From contig JBOZIK010000001.1 of NCBI GenBank assembly GCA_051453625.1, forward strand, positions 134,517,397 through 134,551,049: 33,653 bases of DNA, in the 5' to 3' direction. The notes under the pieces were generated by a model, which searched no databases, was not told the origin of the DNA, and saw only the letters and a program-made list of their open reading frames with translations. The stretch is from Welwitschia mirabilis. Its lineage: Eukaryota > Gnetophyta > Gnetopsida > Welwitschiales. The translations under genes were made by a program, and so were the position numbers. This document shows positions 8,896 through 20,999 of this stretch, piece after piece. Position 1 is the first letter of the stretch; every line of letters starts with the position of its first letter.

Positions 8896-9479
8896 TATTT
8901 TGTTGTAGAGATTTTAAATTAACTTGAGAAAAGAAACTAGGTAAATATTAAAAAATTGAAGAGATTAATTATTCATAAAAATGAAAAATGAAAGGGTTTG
9001 AATTTATGCTTTAATCCCATCTGTTATTCCCAAGAAATCTTACTTCATAAGGTTTTCAAAATCTACTAAAATTAATTTTCAAGCCTTAATAAGTGTTGTG
9101 CTATTATTTTTTATTCTTATGGTTAAGGATACATAATTATTCATAAATTTTATTTTAATAAAAAGGGAGGATGGACATTTTCAACATCATGATGAAGTTC
9201 TAAACAAAGTAAACATTTCTTTTTCTAAAAAGTATATTTTTTTATATTTCAAGTCCTTCACTATGATGACTACTTTTTATAATGCTTCCATTATATTTTT
9301 TAGTGGTTCTTCTAATACTTGTTTAACTACAAAACTTCTTCACTCATTTTGATACTTATTCATTTACCTTAATTGTCTTCTTAATGTGGATACTTCTTAT
9401 TTTGTTGTCTATCATAACTTACTTTACTCTTATAGATATTCTAATTTTAACCAACATTGATTTAATATAAATTTCATAA

Positions 9480-10070
9480 TATTTTATCCATAAGAAAATT
9501 CTACCATTTTGTAAGTAATCATAGAAGACCTTTAACAAAATAGCTTATCAAATTCAAACATTTAATGTTATGTATTAGGTGTCTAGTAACATAAGATAAA
9601 AACCTTTCAAACACTATAATATAGTCTTCGTCTGTCTATTATCTAAAAATAGAAAACATTTTTTTTAATACTTTAAACTTTAGAATTAGTAAGATATATA
9701 TAAAGAAAGGCCCTTTTCATTTGATCCCTAGAAGTGATAGAGTAATGAAAAAGATGGTAAAACCAATTTCTAGCATTCTCAGGGGGTGCCATTTTAAACG
9801 TCCTCGAATAGAATCTATCAGTGATTGATTTCCAAAGAGTATAAAGAAAAGAATCAAGTTCAATTAGAAAATGAACTAGTTCATAAATTTCCTTCCCATT
9901 ATATGTGGTAAAGCATTCAAATTTTTTATTTCTATATTATCTCCTTTAGATAAGTTAATTGTATTGTGAATCTCTTAATTTTACCTTTGTAAAACATCTC
10001 TTAAAGTTATCAAAGTTGGTGGATTTTCAAGTACATTATGGGTATTTTTGATTTGTAATTCTAGTACCTA
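9480..10070 (-). pseudogene. Ty3-B gag remnant
   Basis: Minus-strand reading begins PPTLITLRDVLQR and NIEIKNLNALPHIMG (compare TLRD, F-IKP--L-LLP-F-G). It continues YNGKEIYELVHFLIELDSF, ENARNWFYHLFHYSITSRDQ and MKRAFLYIY (compare A--WFY-L---SI-SF--L and F---F), then a shifted VFERFLSYVTRH and LNLISYFVKGLL (compare F-RF and -LI-YF--GL). The order and spacing fit a Retrotrans_gag domain starting about 500 bp from the primer site. It contains several frameshifts and stops. Confidence 0.82.
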
Positions 10071-10561
10071 TTTTAGTTTTAGATTTTATTTGAAATTATT
10101 TAGTTTCATACTTCTAAGTGGCTTGAAGATTGTAGAAGGATTTTGAAGGGTACTACACTCAAAATTTAATTTGATTATTTTAAGAAGAGTTGCAAATGTA
10201 GTGTGAGAATTATTAGTTTCTAAAGTAGAAAGAATTTCACTGTATTTCATGTATGTAATCAACTAACAAGATGGAGAAGGACAATCTTAATTTTAAAAAG
10301 ACATAGCTGAAGTTAAGAATCATTGTAACTATTGTACAATTTGTTTGTATTTCTTGTAATAAAAGAAACTTCTCTATATATCTTTTCTAATTAACTTTAC
10401 TCCTTAATTTCTCATTTTTTTGAATGTTAAACATTGGTATATGTTGCATCAAAACAAGAAAACTCTTGCTAATAAAATTTATGAAAAAAGAAAAATCACT
10501 TATTTGGTAGATCAATAAAAGAAATTCAAAGGAGACTAGAAATTTCGAGAAGACTAACATC

Positions 10562-10584
10562 TCATTGGTAATAGCACCAAAATG
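10562..10584 (-). promoter_or_regulatory. tRNA-Asp-type primer binding site of Ty3-B
   Basis: The plus strand tcattggtaatagcaccaaaatg is the complement of a decayed Athila/Tat primer site (cattttggcgccgttgccgg and following gga). It matches 16 of 23 positions, and six of the seven differences are C-to-T or G-to-A changes. Its place between the LTR TATA box and gag supports the call. Confidence 0.75.
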
Positions 10585-13500
10585 ACGAAGCCTATCTCTT
10601 AAGGATTTTTAAAATAATTTATTAGAAACTTATTCTAAGAAAACTAATCTAGAAATTTAAATGAGAAAATGAAAATATTTAGTTCTAAACTCATTAAGAA
10701 AACTTAGATGTAAACATCATAAATCCTAAGTAAATGTAGAATACAAAAATTCCTCTTTTTATAGATTAAATGATATTTTGTCCAAGCTCATACTTAAATT
10801 ACCAAAACCCTAACCATTAAAATGATCAAACTCTTGAAGAATGAAGTTCTCAATTAAATCAATAGTTTTGAATTTTCTCCTACTTTTTCTTTTGTAAGAT
10901 TTTTGAAGAAAATAAAACATTTTCAAATTAGAGTTTTGATATCTTAAAAGACAATTTAAAGATACATTAAAATAAGTGAAAAGCCAATAGAAATATTAAC
11001 ACTCCAATACAAATGAAATTGATAAGACCTTAAGTTTCATTTATTACAAAGTAAATGTTTTAAAAGATGTCTTCCCATTCTTCATTGGGCTTCTTAAATG
11101 CTCAAGAAAGGGAAAGAAAGGCTAGTATAGGGATTATATAATTTAGTCCACTTTCTACCTAGTAGTTATGAAGAATTTAGGCTTAAGCACATGGTAGTTT
11201 TGAGTAGTCAACTAGTAACATATACAATGTTTGCTTCATAGTAATTAAAGAGAGTGACATTTCTTTAAAAAGGTATTATTCTATTCTAAACATATTTAAT
11301 AGGTAGTTATGGTTGAATGTTGTTTAGATCTCTTCACATCCCTTAGTTTAATATTGCTTCTCATTTTTATTTATAATCTCTCTTACATAATAAAAATATC
11401 ATCCATAAGCCTATCATAAAATGCCATTTCATAATATTAGGATATGGACATTAATAATCAAATGTAGGAAATAATTAATCATATAATAGTAAGAAAAACC
11501 TCCATTTTTCTTGCTCTTACATCTAAACCAAATCATCTAATAATAAAGCCTTCACTTCAATAATGCATTATAGATTTCTAAAATAAATCTTTATATTATT
11601 AAGTGAGTATGAATTGGATCATGATAACATAATCTGACTTACCCCATGAGTGGTGGTAAATATTTTAGTTATTTTGATTCTGCATAGCCTAGTGTAATCA
11701 TAAAGAGTAGAAATGTAAATGCCTAAAAACCATTAAGAAAGAGGACTACAACCAAGACTTAAACTAAATAAATTCACTTGAGGGAAAAAAAACATTTAAT
11801 AATTATGTGATCTAATACAAGATTTAAGAGTATAATGTTAATTACAACTCAAAATAAAGTATGAACAAGTACTTATATTTCATGAAGAAGTATTAATTAC
11901 ATTACATTAAAGAAAGAAAACCAAGATGATACAAAATCATTAAGCTAGCCTTAAAGCTATCCTACTCATAAAAGAGGGAGCAAAGACATGATAATTAATG
12001 CTCTAAGGATTTAATGATTTTGCTAGGTAAAGATTGTTATAAATAAGGGTTCTTGGATGTTTTTGTAGGAGAGAAGAGGGTTAGCATTTCTTGATTTAGG
12101 TTTTATAATTTATGATTATATAAATTGAAATTTAACACTTTTAGATCCACACATTTTATTAGAGTTTGATGCTATAGCTACTTGATTTCATTATTAGAAT
12201 TTGATTGCTTCTTCAAAATAACTCTAAAATGTACTATTTAAACTATTCTACTCTAAAGAACTAGTAGAACTAGTGGCTTGGATGGTGGCATTGGTTTTTC
12301 CTATTGAAATTCTTCCAACTTTTAATATGGCATTCAAAATACAACATATTATCTGAAATCATCATGCAAAAATGCATAACTTTATAAATTTTATTTAAAA
12401 TATTAGGAGACATAATTTTAGAATAAAATAGTTAATTTAATACTTTTACTAAGCTAAATTAATCTAATATATTTAGTCTAAATGTCTATTTTCTTCATGT
12501 CATCATTGATTTTATAATTTGATAAATTTTTGAAAGCATAAACTAAATTTACAATTTAATTAAAAAATTTCAATAGCATTTAAAAAAGTAGGTTTTTATC
12601 AATTCCATTAATTTTATTTTTTTGAATGGCTAGCAAAGAGTATTGAAATGGGATAAGTTCAAGGATGAGTATTCTAATGTGATAGATATGAATCATAGGC
12701 CAAATGTCTAACTCTCATGTTGGAAGCACCATCTATAGGGTTTTATGCAGACAAGCAAAACCATGACTAGAAAATGCCTTAAGGTTTTGCATAAAATTAA
12801 TTTTTAAGAAGATTATAATAATTATAAATTAAAAATAATACTAATTAAAACACTTATAAATTTAATAATGTATTTCAATACTTTTTGATATTTAAAAACA
12901 TATTATTGTCAAAGTATTTATGTGAAAATTATATATTTGATAAAGTAATAAGAAGGATTTATTTATCTAATTTTAGCATTATGTAAAATGTTAACTTATG
13001 TTTATTAGAATATTAGGAAAAAAATGGAGATATAAAACTATGAAGGAATATAACTATGATTTGTTCCTTATTTTGAGAATTATTGTATTATATAAAAAAA
13101 TAACTAGCATAACTATTTCATAAGATAGCTATGATAACCTATAAGAACTTGATGTTTGTTAAATAATTTGATATTAATGTTATTTAATATTCTAAAATAG
13201 TAAACGAATGTCATATATTACTTAAACGTATTAAATATACTTCAAATGTTAAACTTGAGATTAAATCCATGGAAGTTGAGAGTAAAAAAAAATAAAAGCA
13301 ATAGAAATATCTTATATACATATAATTCCTTTTGAGGATAATAGCTATTTTCTAAGATAAGTTTTTTGGTAACATGTTGCAATGGAACTTCATACATGAA
13401 ATAAATACTTATAGTATAAATTACACATTTACATTTTTTATAAATAAATGTGATGAATTTTTAGAAAACTCAAGTTGAAAATAAATATTTCATTAAAGAA

Positions 13501-13700
13501 ATAGAGAGGTATGCAAGATGTAATAAATAAAAAGTGAGGAGAAACTATTTAGGATCTTATCCTAGCAACATGATCTTTTTACATAAATAAAAATAATAAA
13601 GAGAGCTAAGATTGAAAAGAAACCAGCAAACTAGAACTACAATAAACCCAAAAAAAATAATAATAATATAAAACCAAAATAATCAATTTTGAGATCTTGA
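10585..13700. other. Probable Ty3-B 5' LTR followed by unassigned AT-rich sequence
   Basis: The first several hundred bases should be LTR because they adjoin the primer site, but no second copy is present to define the outer end. Beyond that I recognise no protein or RNA gene. An 8-bp inverted repeat (ttttatgc / gcataaaa) brackets about 40 bp near 12740-12800. Short A-rich and AAT-rich runs occur near 13650. Confidence 0.4.
10756..10764 (-). promoter_or_regulatory. Candidate TATA box in Ty3-B LTR
   Basis: Minus strand ctataaaaa followed by gagg, about 175 bp upstream of the primer site. This is the expected spacing for an LTR promoter. Confidence 0.45.
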
Positions 13701-13734
13701 TTCCATCTAGGCATTTATTAAAAGATTTAAAACT

Positions 13735-14095
13735 AAGCCTTTGAAATAAATTTCTTGTTTTCTACTATCATTTGAAGTCAAGCTATAGATAGAGCTTTCA
13801 TAGCTATATCTCCTAAGTAAATTCTTGCATTGAAATCTTGATATAGCTTAAAGCATCTTATAATCCAAATATTATATAGTGATTGAAAGTACAAAAACAA
13901 TTAACATTTTTCTTATTTGGCTATTGGTAACCTTGTTATACATTACTTGAAAACTTAATACAAGGCATTTAAAGTTATATTGTAAATCATGTGGATAAAT
14001 TTTTAGTTCAAATACATTTAGACAAAAAAATATTAAAAAGACTCAGCATGTTTACATAATGGACATTTGACCGCCTCATTATAAAACTACTATAG
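13735..14095 (-). pseudogene. LINE ORF2 zf-RVT and C-terminal remnant
   Basis: Minus strand reads NEAVKCPLCKHAESF, then YFFV, matching the CPLC-x-ES-x-HLF zinc-binding block found after the reverse transcriptase in plant LINEs. Further on, YLGDIAMKALSIA, a stop, and ENKKFISKA match the usual ending where AMKA, IW and EN-K-F appear. The function of this C-terminal zinc domain is not established. Stops are frequent. Confidence 0.75.
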
Positions 14096-14762
14096 ATGCT
14101 CACTAAGAAGAATAACTTGTTAAGAATGTAATCATATGGAAGTTTTAACCTTGATGCACTTTGGAGAATTCTAAATCCTATTAAAGAGTTTTAACCAATT
14201 AATAATTTTGTACAAGCCCCACTTTACCAAAAGCATATCTAATCAATATCTTTTGTAAAGAAGTATAAATATCTTCAAGTGAAAGATTTACTATACTTTA
14301 ATTTTTCCATGAATTAAATTCATGAAATTCATAGATTGGACATAATCTTGGTTAAGTATGTAAAAGTATTGCAATTATATATAAATGTGAGATTGGTGAA
14401 AGTAAGAATAACATAATCACTCAAATTTTTAAAATTACTACAATATAGAAAACCCATTTCCTTTATACTATTAACTAATTGACCATGAACATGTCTTATA
14501 TTAAATAGAAGATTATATAGAGCATGAATCTTAGCAATTATAAAGTGATCATGAAGTAATTAATCAATTCTTAACTGTGATCTCTAATTCAATCAATAAT
14601 CCCATAAAATTTGAAAGGAACCAACCCTATAAATACTATTAACTTTTGAATTACATAAAATGTACATATTACTGAAATTATCTAAAGGTCACTTATTCTA
14701 CCTAGAGAACGGCATAGCCTAAAAATTTCCTTTCCAAGATTGAGAACTAGAACAAGCATGAA

Positions 14763-15023
14763 TTACCATTTTAAGCATAATAGAAGGAGCCTACTTATGT
14801 ACATATATAATTTCAATACTATTAGACCCAATTGAAAGAATACATTTTTTTTAGAAACTCTATTAAATGCTTTCTTTATAGATTGAGTATGCCATAAAAC
14901 ATTAGAAAGAAAGTATTTACACATATGAAAAGCACTGGTTAAGGAAATCATAAAGCTTGAGAAGTAAACTAGAATAGCTAAAAGAACATGTTTTACTAAT
15001 ACTTGATGTCCTACTAAGGTCAA
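14763..15023 (-). pseudogene. LINE ORF2 RT thumb/connection remnant
   Basis: An 86-codon stretch without stops on the minus strand. It reads TLVGHQVLVKHVLLAILVYF, then LSNVLWHTQSIKKAFNRVS and a LYMYISRLLLLCLKW end. Plant LINE proteins have here AGR--L-KSVL-AIP-Y, a NFLW-G block, KKAFNRVSW and a GGLGI---N-ALL-KW block. The W of VSW and the GGLGI glycines are lost. The leading methionine is internal, not a true start. Confidence 0.8.
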
Positions 15024-15399
15024 TGTCCTATTGTGTCATTGCATAATTTTATCCTTTATCTTTCAAAGCATGGACTTTTAATGTACATCTTATGAACCTA
15101 AAAGAGAAGTAAAAACTTATAATAATTTGAAAGGCTTTCCTAGTTAAATCTAATTAATTTGAATAGCTAAATTATTTTTTTGAAAATATCTATATATTAG
15201 ACTAGAAAATGTACATCATAGGGAGAAAACGTCCAAAAATGATAGGACAATTAAACTATTCATAAAAAGGAATATTTTATTAATTGGTGAGATGAGGAGT
15301 TATAAAAAACTTAATTTTAATAAGGAACAGAATTGAGTAAAGGAGGATTATAGTCCTCTATAGAATGAGAACATGTTATCATAATTATGGTTGAGAAGG

Positions 15400-16724
15400 A
15401 ATCTTCTCATATCATCAGAGAGAACCTCAAATGCTTGATTTACCTCATTATATTCTTTAACACTTACTACATTTTTATTTGGATATAGTCTTAGGGTTTT
15501 CTTCTTGTAGCTTGATTTAATTGCTTAAAAAAGGGCTTTGTGAGAGAATTCTAAATTGATGATGGGGTATCTCTTCAGAATTTAAATGATTACTAGCAGA
15601 ACATCCCATTAAGTAGCATTCATGTCAATGTCCTCCTAGGTTTGAGGTAGTATTTCTACTAAGGAAGAATTTAAAGCTCAATTCAAGGCAGAGCTGGGAC
15701 CTTATGCTAGAGTATAGGAGGTTTGGACATGTCTATCTTACTCCTGAGAGTTGGGTGATGATTGATCCTGATCCAATTTCTAAGTTGTATCAAGTTTAGG
15801 CTTTTGAGCTATCTTCTATTGGGCCAAGGTGAATACATTTTCTTTGAATGAATTAGAGGTGACATTGCTCCTCCCTAGCTAAGGCTACCATATGTAGTGG
15901 TTTCCTCTAAAATAGGGTTCTTTCTGAAGTTATTTTTCTTTTGGACATTCTCCTAGGGGAAGTCTAATGTCTATAACGATGGGAAGGGAAGGCTTGTTTT
16001 ACTCTAACTTCTTATGCTACTCTCCAAAGAGTCAAAACTAAGCCCAAGTACCTTAAGAAATCCTTTTATTTAAGTACTTGAATAAAAAAGAATGGTAATT
16101 TCACCTGATAACTTAAGTCAAGAGCTTTGAGAAAAGCAAAATTAATACTTAATAGTTTGAAGCAATCCTTAATTGAATGAACTAGATGTCCATGAGCTTT
16201 ACACCTATGCCCTAAGGGGTAGTAATACCTTTTTACAAATGTTCTTGCTTTGTAATTTAGGAACCCGATCAGGGAAGAGATGGAATTCTTCTCATTGCCC
16301 TTTGCTTTCAAATGGAATACATTCTCCTTCTATAAGAATCTCCAATAGCTTCGACAATGCGTCTTCAGTGGTTTCTATAGGAATTCCTTTGAAGGTGGTG
16401 CATCCTTTCTTCATCATCTGTAAAAGTGGGCAATATTATCCCTCTAGTCTCTTCTAAGCTTGTGCAAAAGGGGTCTCCATCCCACTACCTACATTTATCA
16501 TAGGATAGGGAATCCTTCAGAAAGGGTAGAATTAGAAGACTCAATTGTTGGCATGGATTACATTGTGATTCTAATTTGAAAATAAAGGTCATTAATCGTC
16601 CTTGTTGTATTTATAGAAAAGGATAAGGGGGCATTATTAAAAATCAGATTATGTTTTATCCTATAAATTTGTTAAAACCTCAAGTGAATCTCATCTAATA
16701 AATGTGTGTTAGGGGTGTTACAGA
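15400..16724 (-). mobile_element. Possible small Ty3/gypsy remnant 'F' (LTR start and gag knuckle)
   Basis: On the minus strand, tgtaacacccct (16722-16711) resembles the start of some plant Ty3 LTRs. A TATA-like ctataaatac lies about 100 bp further on. A knuckle-like protein piece is at 16311-16066. The distance between them is too short for a full LTR plus gag, so a deletion is needed. Nothing clear is readable from 16060 to 15400. Alternatively it is the 3' tail of the adjacent LINE plus unrelated sequence. Confidence 0.3.
16066..16311 (-). pseudogene. Possible Ty3 gag zinc-knuckle fragment
   Basis: The open stretch contains CKAHGHLVHSIKDCFKL. It aligns without gaps to the C-x2-H-x4-GHS-x-x-x-C-x-x-L knuckle of some plant Ty3 gag proteins (type CKFH---GHSIEDCFKL); the G before HS is V here. 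A leucine-rich tail follows, as in those proteins. Upstream in another frame, GIPIETTEDALSKLLEIL is open but unrecognised. A LINE ORF1 knuckle is the alternative. No function can survive in this short piece. Confidence 0.4.
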
Positions 16725-16899
16725 TCTGATAGTAGTTCTTCTTAATGAAAGTTATATCTTTACTCGAAAATAAATGATGAAATAGATGTTGTATTGTTTT
16801 CATATTTCACTAGTAGATGGGATAGTTTGTATCCACTTGGAATCCCCTCTTGAGTAATTAATCTCTAGTTAAGATTCTATGATATTTTTTAACTAATAA

Positions 16900-19690
16900 A
16901 AGACCTTAATTTTTTTTTGGAATTCAACCTTCCAATAATTCTTGTATGAGTTATCTTTTCCATATTTCTTTAGAAGGATCTGCTTAATTGAACCAGGCTG
17001 ATAGATGTTTAAGTTAATAAGTTGTTGTCAAGCTATACTAAGGTGTTTTCTTAAGTAGGACTTATCATGATTAATTGTCCAATCGCTATATTTTTAGTTG
17101 ATCAAATCACATCATGGATGACCTCCTTCTTATAGTATCTTTAAAATTCTATGAGCTATAGTAAGGATGTTATCCTTTAGTTTCTGAATCCCTCAACCTT
17201 TAATTCTCTTGGGTAGACAATAGTCTTTCATTTGCAGAGATGAATTTGATGGTGATTCTTTCCTCCTAATCAAATAAATTCCTTTGATATTCTATTGATT
17301 TTTTAGATAATATTTCATAGGGAGGTGATAACAGAAGATATTTAACAGAAAAAGGAAATTAAGTAAGAGCTTATAAGAATGATTTTAGTTTTAGACAAGA
17401 GAACATTATTTTACCATGATTTGTATCATTTTTGGATGAATTCCAAGATGTAATTCTAGGTAATGGTTTTATGCCAATTTTGGAGAGGAATACTCAGGTA
17501 GATATCCTAGAGTCTCCTCATTTTACACTTAAGATTCAAGTGATTATGACCTTTCTAATACTTTTTCTAATTAAAGTATGGATTCTTAATTTGTTCCAGT
17601 TGGTGTGAAGACTAGTTTCCACTATAAAGATGTTTATAGAATTTTTAATTACTTCTACTTATTGATATAAAGCCCTAGTAATAATGATGGTATCATTTAC
17701 ATAATAATTATTGATAAAATTTTAACCTCTAATTCTGATTCCTATAACTTCATTCCTTCTTAAGAAAACATGTAACACATTCAACACAAAAAGAAAAAGG
17801 TATGGGGATAGGGATTCCCTTGTCTTAACCCTATACCTACTAAAACATTTAATCTATGATTATTGACCTCCATAATGAATTTAATCAAAGCTTGCATGTC
17901 TATCTAGAGATTAATAATATCTTAAGAAAAAACTTATTTTCCTAATAATACATCCTAACTCTTATTAACTAACTGAATCGTAGGCTTTAGCAATACCCAA
18001 TTTAGTAATAACGAAAGGAAATTTGTATTTCTTGATAGAGTAAATGATCTTATGAGTTAAAAGTATTTGGTCTTGGATATATATGGATCAGATAAAGCCA
18101 ACTTGATTCTCTAAAATCATATTAGGAATTAAGAGGAAATATAGTTAACCATGATTTTTGTAAAATTTTGTAAATAACATTACAAACATCTGAAGGCCTG
18201 AAATCCTCTGGTTTACTAACATCACTTTTTTTTTTTTAATATAAGGACCAACTTAGTTCTGTTCATTTCCATGGGAACCCACCTATTATGAAAGACTTTC
18301 TACATCAAATTATGAAGGTTATCCCCTAAAATGGAGAAGTGGGATTTAAAAAGTTCAACAAGTCATCCATCAGGGTTAGGGCTTAGTTATTTTTCATGGA
18401 TCCAACAACAGATAAGACCTCCTCTCTACTCTGAGGTTTAGTTAACATAGAGTTATCTTCACTTGAGATTTTCATTTTTTGGAATAAGCCTAGGGATTAT
18501 ATCTTTCTATTCCTAGATTCTCTTAAGATGTGCTTGTAATTCCTTAGCTATATCCTCTTCATTTGTTGTGGTTTGATCTTCGATGAATAGTCTTTTATCC
18601 TGTTATCTGATTTGTACTAGTTGGCCTCCTAAATGAATAATATAGCATGTTTATCATTTTCTTTTAGCCATTTTATCCTTTAGAATTCTCTCTAGTAGTT
18701 TTTTTCATTAGTGTTTATTTCTTGGAGATCCATTAAGCACTGATATTCTCTATTCTACAGGCTATCTTGGTTACCTCCCTCCTCCTACTCAGTTTGGATT
18801 TTTTTAATTTCCTCTTCAATCTTGGTTTTTGATTCAAACCTCTTTTTATATTTTATTCTCTAATCTCTTACGTAGGTCTTTAGGGTATTGACCCCTTTGT
18901 ATAGAAATGTTATGGATTGAGTCCTATTATAGTATACCTATATTTTTTCCATTAGAATTCTAATTTCTATCTGATTAATCTAATATCATTCCATCCAAAA
19001 TGGAGTTTTCTGGGATGAAATCACCCCCACTTAAGTTTAATAGGATTATGATTCAAAGTAATCCTGTTTAGACCATAGGCTTCAAATAGAAGTTTAGCTA
19101 GATCCTTTCCAGCTAGAACTCTACTAATCTTAGACATTATCAAACATTTACTCACTGTTCTATTTGACCAAGTATACTTGCACCAAGTAATAGGGACATC
19201 TGTGAGAGAGTTTCTTGCTAAAAATATTTTAGTATTGAGGCACCTCTGAAATTCTAGTAATTATCCCCTAATTTTTCCCAAAGTTGAATACATTGATTGA
19301 AATCACTCAAGATGAGTTATTTGGATTTATCTATTACTGTCCTCTGAACTTCTTCCCAGATAGAGGCCTTATCTTGATTATTTTAAGGACTATAAATATT
19401 CATGATAGTCTAGCCTCTTTTTTTAGGATAATAGTGATGTGGTTCTTACTGCTATAAATTAGACCTGTCTCTTTTTTGGTAGAGATCATGAGGCCATTAG
19501 AGTTGCCTTAGGCTAAAATGGTAAAGGAATTTCCTTTCTCTCATAAATTTATTTTTTCCATATTATTTTTTATCTTCATTTACTATAAGAAAACTCAATT
19601 GATACTAAATTAATTAATCATGTTTTGTAGAATCTTTTCCTTATAGGAGGATCCTAATTCCCTATAATTCTATGTGAGACAATTTATTAG
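16900..19690 (-). pseudogene. LINE ORF2: endonuclease and reverse transcriptase remnant
   Basis: ORF2 nicks target DNA and copies the RNA there. N-terminus on the minus strand: INCLT-stop-NYRELGSSYKEKILQ, a decayed LTWNCRGLGSSYK start of the AP endonuclease. Next come LSDFNQCIQLWEKLGDN (GDFN motif, about 19310) and ITWCKYTWSNRT (about 19200-19155), then an SDH-P block decayed to NHNPIKL. RT blocks: NPDG (SPGPDG), PEDFRPSDVCNVIYKI (18220-18165), QDQILLTHKI, GIAKAYDSVS (about 17998), GLRQGNPYP (about 17830) and NYYVNDTI (17709-17691), where the catalytic YADD is now YVND. CLPKRIKG-GIQKLKD follows at about 17230. Many stops and shifts; inactive. Confidence 0.92.
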
Positions 19691-19788
19691 GAGTGTTTTT
19701 ACCCCTTTTTAGATGCTTGAACTTTTCTTAGAGTATCTTTACTAGTGGCATGGGAACTATTTACAACATTCTATATCATTTTCCATGC

Positions 19789-20785
19789 TCAAAGAGTCCT
19801 ATTGCTAGGCCTTTCCTTTGTTTGAGTTTTCACTACATTAGGTTTATTATCATTTAGAGGTTGTTGGATGTCTTCCTCTTCCATAACATGTTGGGTTATG
19901 TTTTGCTTCTTGTGCTTTCTTGTTCTTGTTGTCCTTGGTTTCCTTAGAAAAAATAGTAGTTTTTTTGTCATTTACCCTTACTCACTTTGCTTATGTTGGC
20001 AAACGTTATAATTATGACTATTTTTTCCAAAAAAGTATAGGTTTTTTTGGCTTTATTTCAATGTCAATCAATCATTTTTTACATTCTTCTCTTATATGAC
20101 ACAATCTTCCATAATATGAGCATTTCTTTTTAGGAGGAGCACATCTCATAGAGAGATGTTCTGATTTTTCGCAAACTATGTAGGAAACTAAAAGATTCTC
20201 ATAAGTGATGTTAAGCTCACAAATTCCCCATTTAAATCTAAATTTTATAGATTGGATCTCCTTGGTATCCTTTAGTTTTATGTAAACACAAAATATAGCC
20301 AACATTGATCCTATTTATTAATAGTGATCTTGTTAAGTTTGATGAGTTCACTAAACTAAGCTGTCATTTTTCTTAACAGATCTTCATCCTAGAACTCTAA
20401 TGGGAACTTGTGGATGCAGATCTAAATTGGTAGCCTCTTAAAAAGATTCTAGTTTGATTGCGTTCCCGATGTTCATTTAGCTAGGATAAGATCTCAAACC
20501 CCAATAGACCAAGGTTCTTTCTTGATTATTTAATCCTAATCTTATTTTTTATTTAGCTAAAATAACATTAGTCCTTTTAGTATTGCAATAACATTAACTT
20601 TAATAACTCTTGTTCATTTAGCAGCAACCCATTCATGGATCTGATACAACGTTGATTGAGGACTAAAAGAGATAAACTTCCTTCTTAGATTGTATCTAAG
20701 TCTTTTCTCCATCTCACAATAAAAATCTTTATTAATGTCTAATACTAGGGATTTTTATTTTTTGGAGAACTGAGTCTTCTTCATG
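19789..20785 (-). pseudogene. LINE ORF1: DUF4283-like and zinc-knuckle remnant
   Basis: ORF1 proteins bind the LINE RNA. On the minus strand, PWSIGV-DLILAK and FKRLPI-ICIHKFPLEF-DED match the DUF4283 pattern GPW-I----L---W and LP-WI-I---P-E--. Then the 77-codon open stretch 20305-20072 reads LAIFCVYIKL, ITYENLLVSYIVCEKSEHLS and KKKCSYYGRLCHIREECKK: one decayed and one better CCHC knuckle, with one C now Y and one G now C. The open stretch 19971-19789 is a basic, polar tail (TTRTRKHKKQN, MEEEDIQQPLNDNKP) as in many ORF1 C-termini. Start assigned near 20785 by an M-K-K-T reading; uncertain. Confidence 0.85.
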
Positions 20786-20999
20786 TTGGAGTCAAATCCC
20801 TTGAAAAGATCTGTAAAAGTGTATCATAACTGTTAAGTGAAAAAATTCTACAAATTACTTGTAGAATAACTATCTAGTGGCTAAAATTGCTCCCATGCTC
20901 CCTAACCAGGAATTGAAACTACCCCCATCGATTCACAAATTTTTAAACCTCACACCCTTCTATGATCTAGATTTACCGAAGCCTAAGAGAGCTTCCAAT

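Larger units (their letters stand above)
7590..10770 (-). mobile_element. Ty3/gypsy Athila-like element 'Ty3-B'
   Basis: On the minus strand: an LTR end with TATA box (10764-10756), tRNA-Asp-type primer site (10584-10562), gag (10070-9480), an unreadable middle, protease with its upstream linker (8480-7940), and a weak stretch (7735-7590) reading LKEISLRSIKIY and REEAIRALVKD that may be the segment before the reverse transcriptase. Homology then fades and Ty3-A begins nearby. The two lie head to tail but differ in sequence, so this is not a simple tandem duplication. Confidence 0.85.
13720..15240 (-). mobile_element. LINE (L1 type) ORF2, C-terminal part of a split copy
   Basis: Contains the post-RT thumb region (15023-14763), the zf-RVT motif (about 14090-14030) and a C-terminal block (13830-13740). 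It begins, in ORF2 terms, just after the point where the LINE remnant at 20990-23000 stops. It has the same strand and no domain overlap. I infer both are halves of one LINE separated by later insertions. Confidence 0.7.
16750..20960 (-). mobile_element. L1-type LINE, nearly complete, two decayed ORFs
   Basis: Minus-strand order is a short leader (about 20960-20790), ORF1 (20785-19789) with DUF4283-like and zinc-knuckle domains, then ORF2 (19690-16900) with endonuclease, reverse transcriptase and post-RT domains. This is the standard plant L1 plan at close to its usual length. Stops are scattered through both ORFs. The 3' end is not marked by a convincing poly-A (a run of T on the plus strand). 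The element lies between the two halves of another LINE. Confidence 0.88.

Noticed and set aside
16173-16457. Plus-strand open frame of 94 codons
   Set aside because: No recognisable domain; it overlaps the minus-strand knuckle fragment and looks like a shadow frame.
18227-18240. Run of T as a possible poly-A tail of a minus-strand LINE
   Set aside because: It lies inside the reverse transcriptase remnant, where it encodes lysines, so it is not a 3' end.
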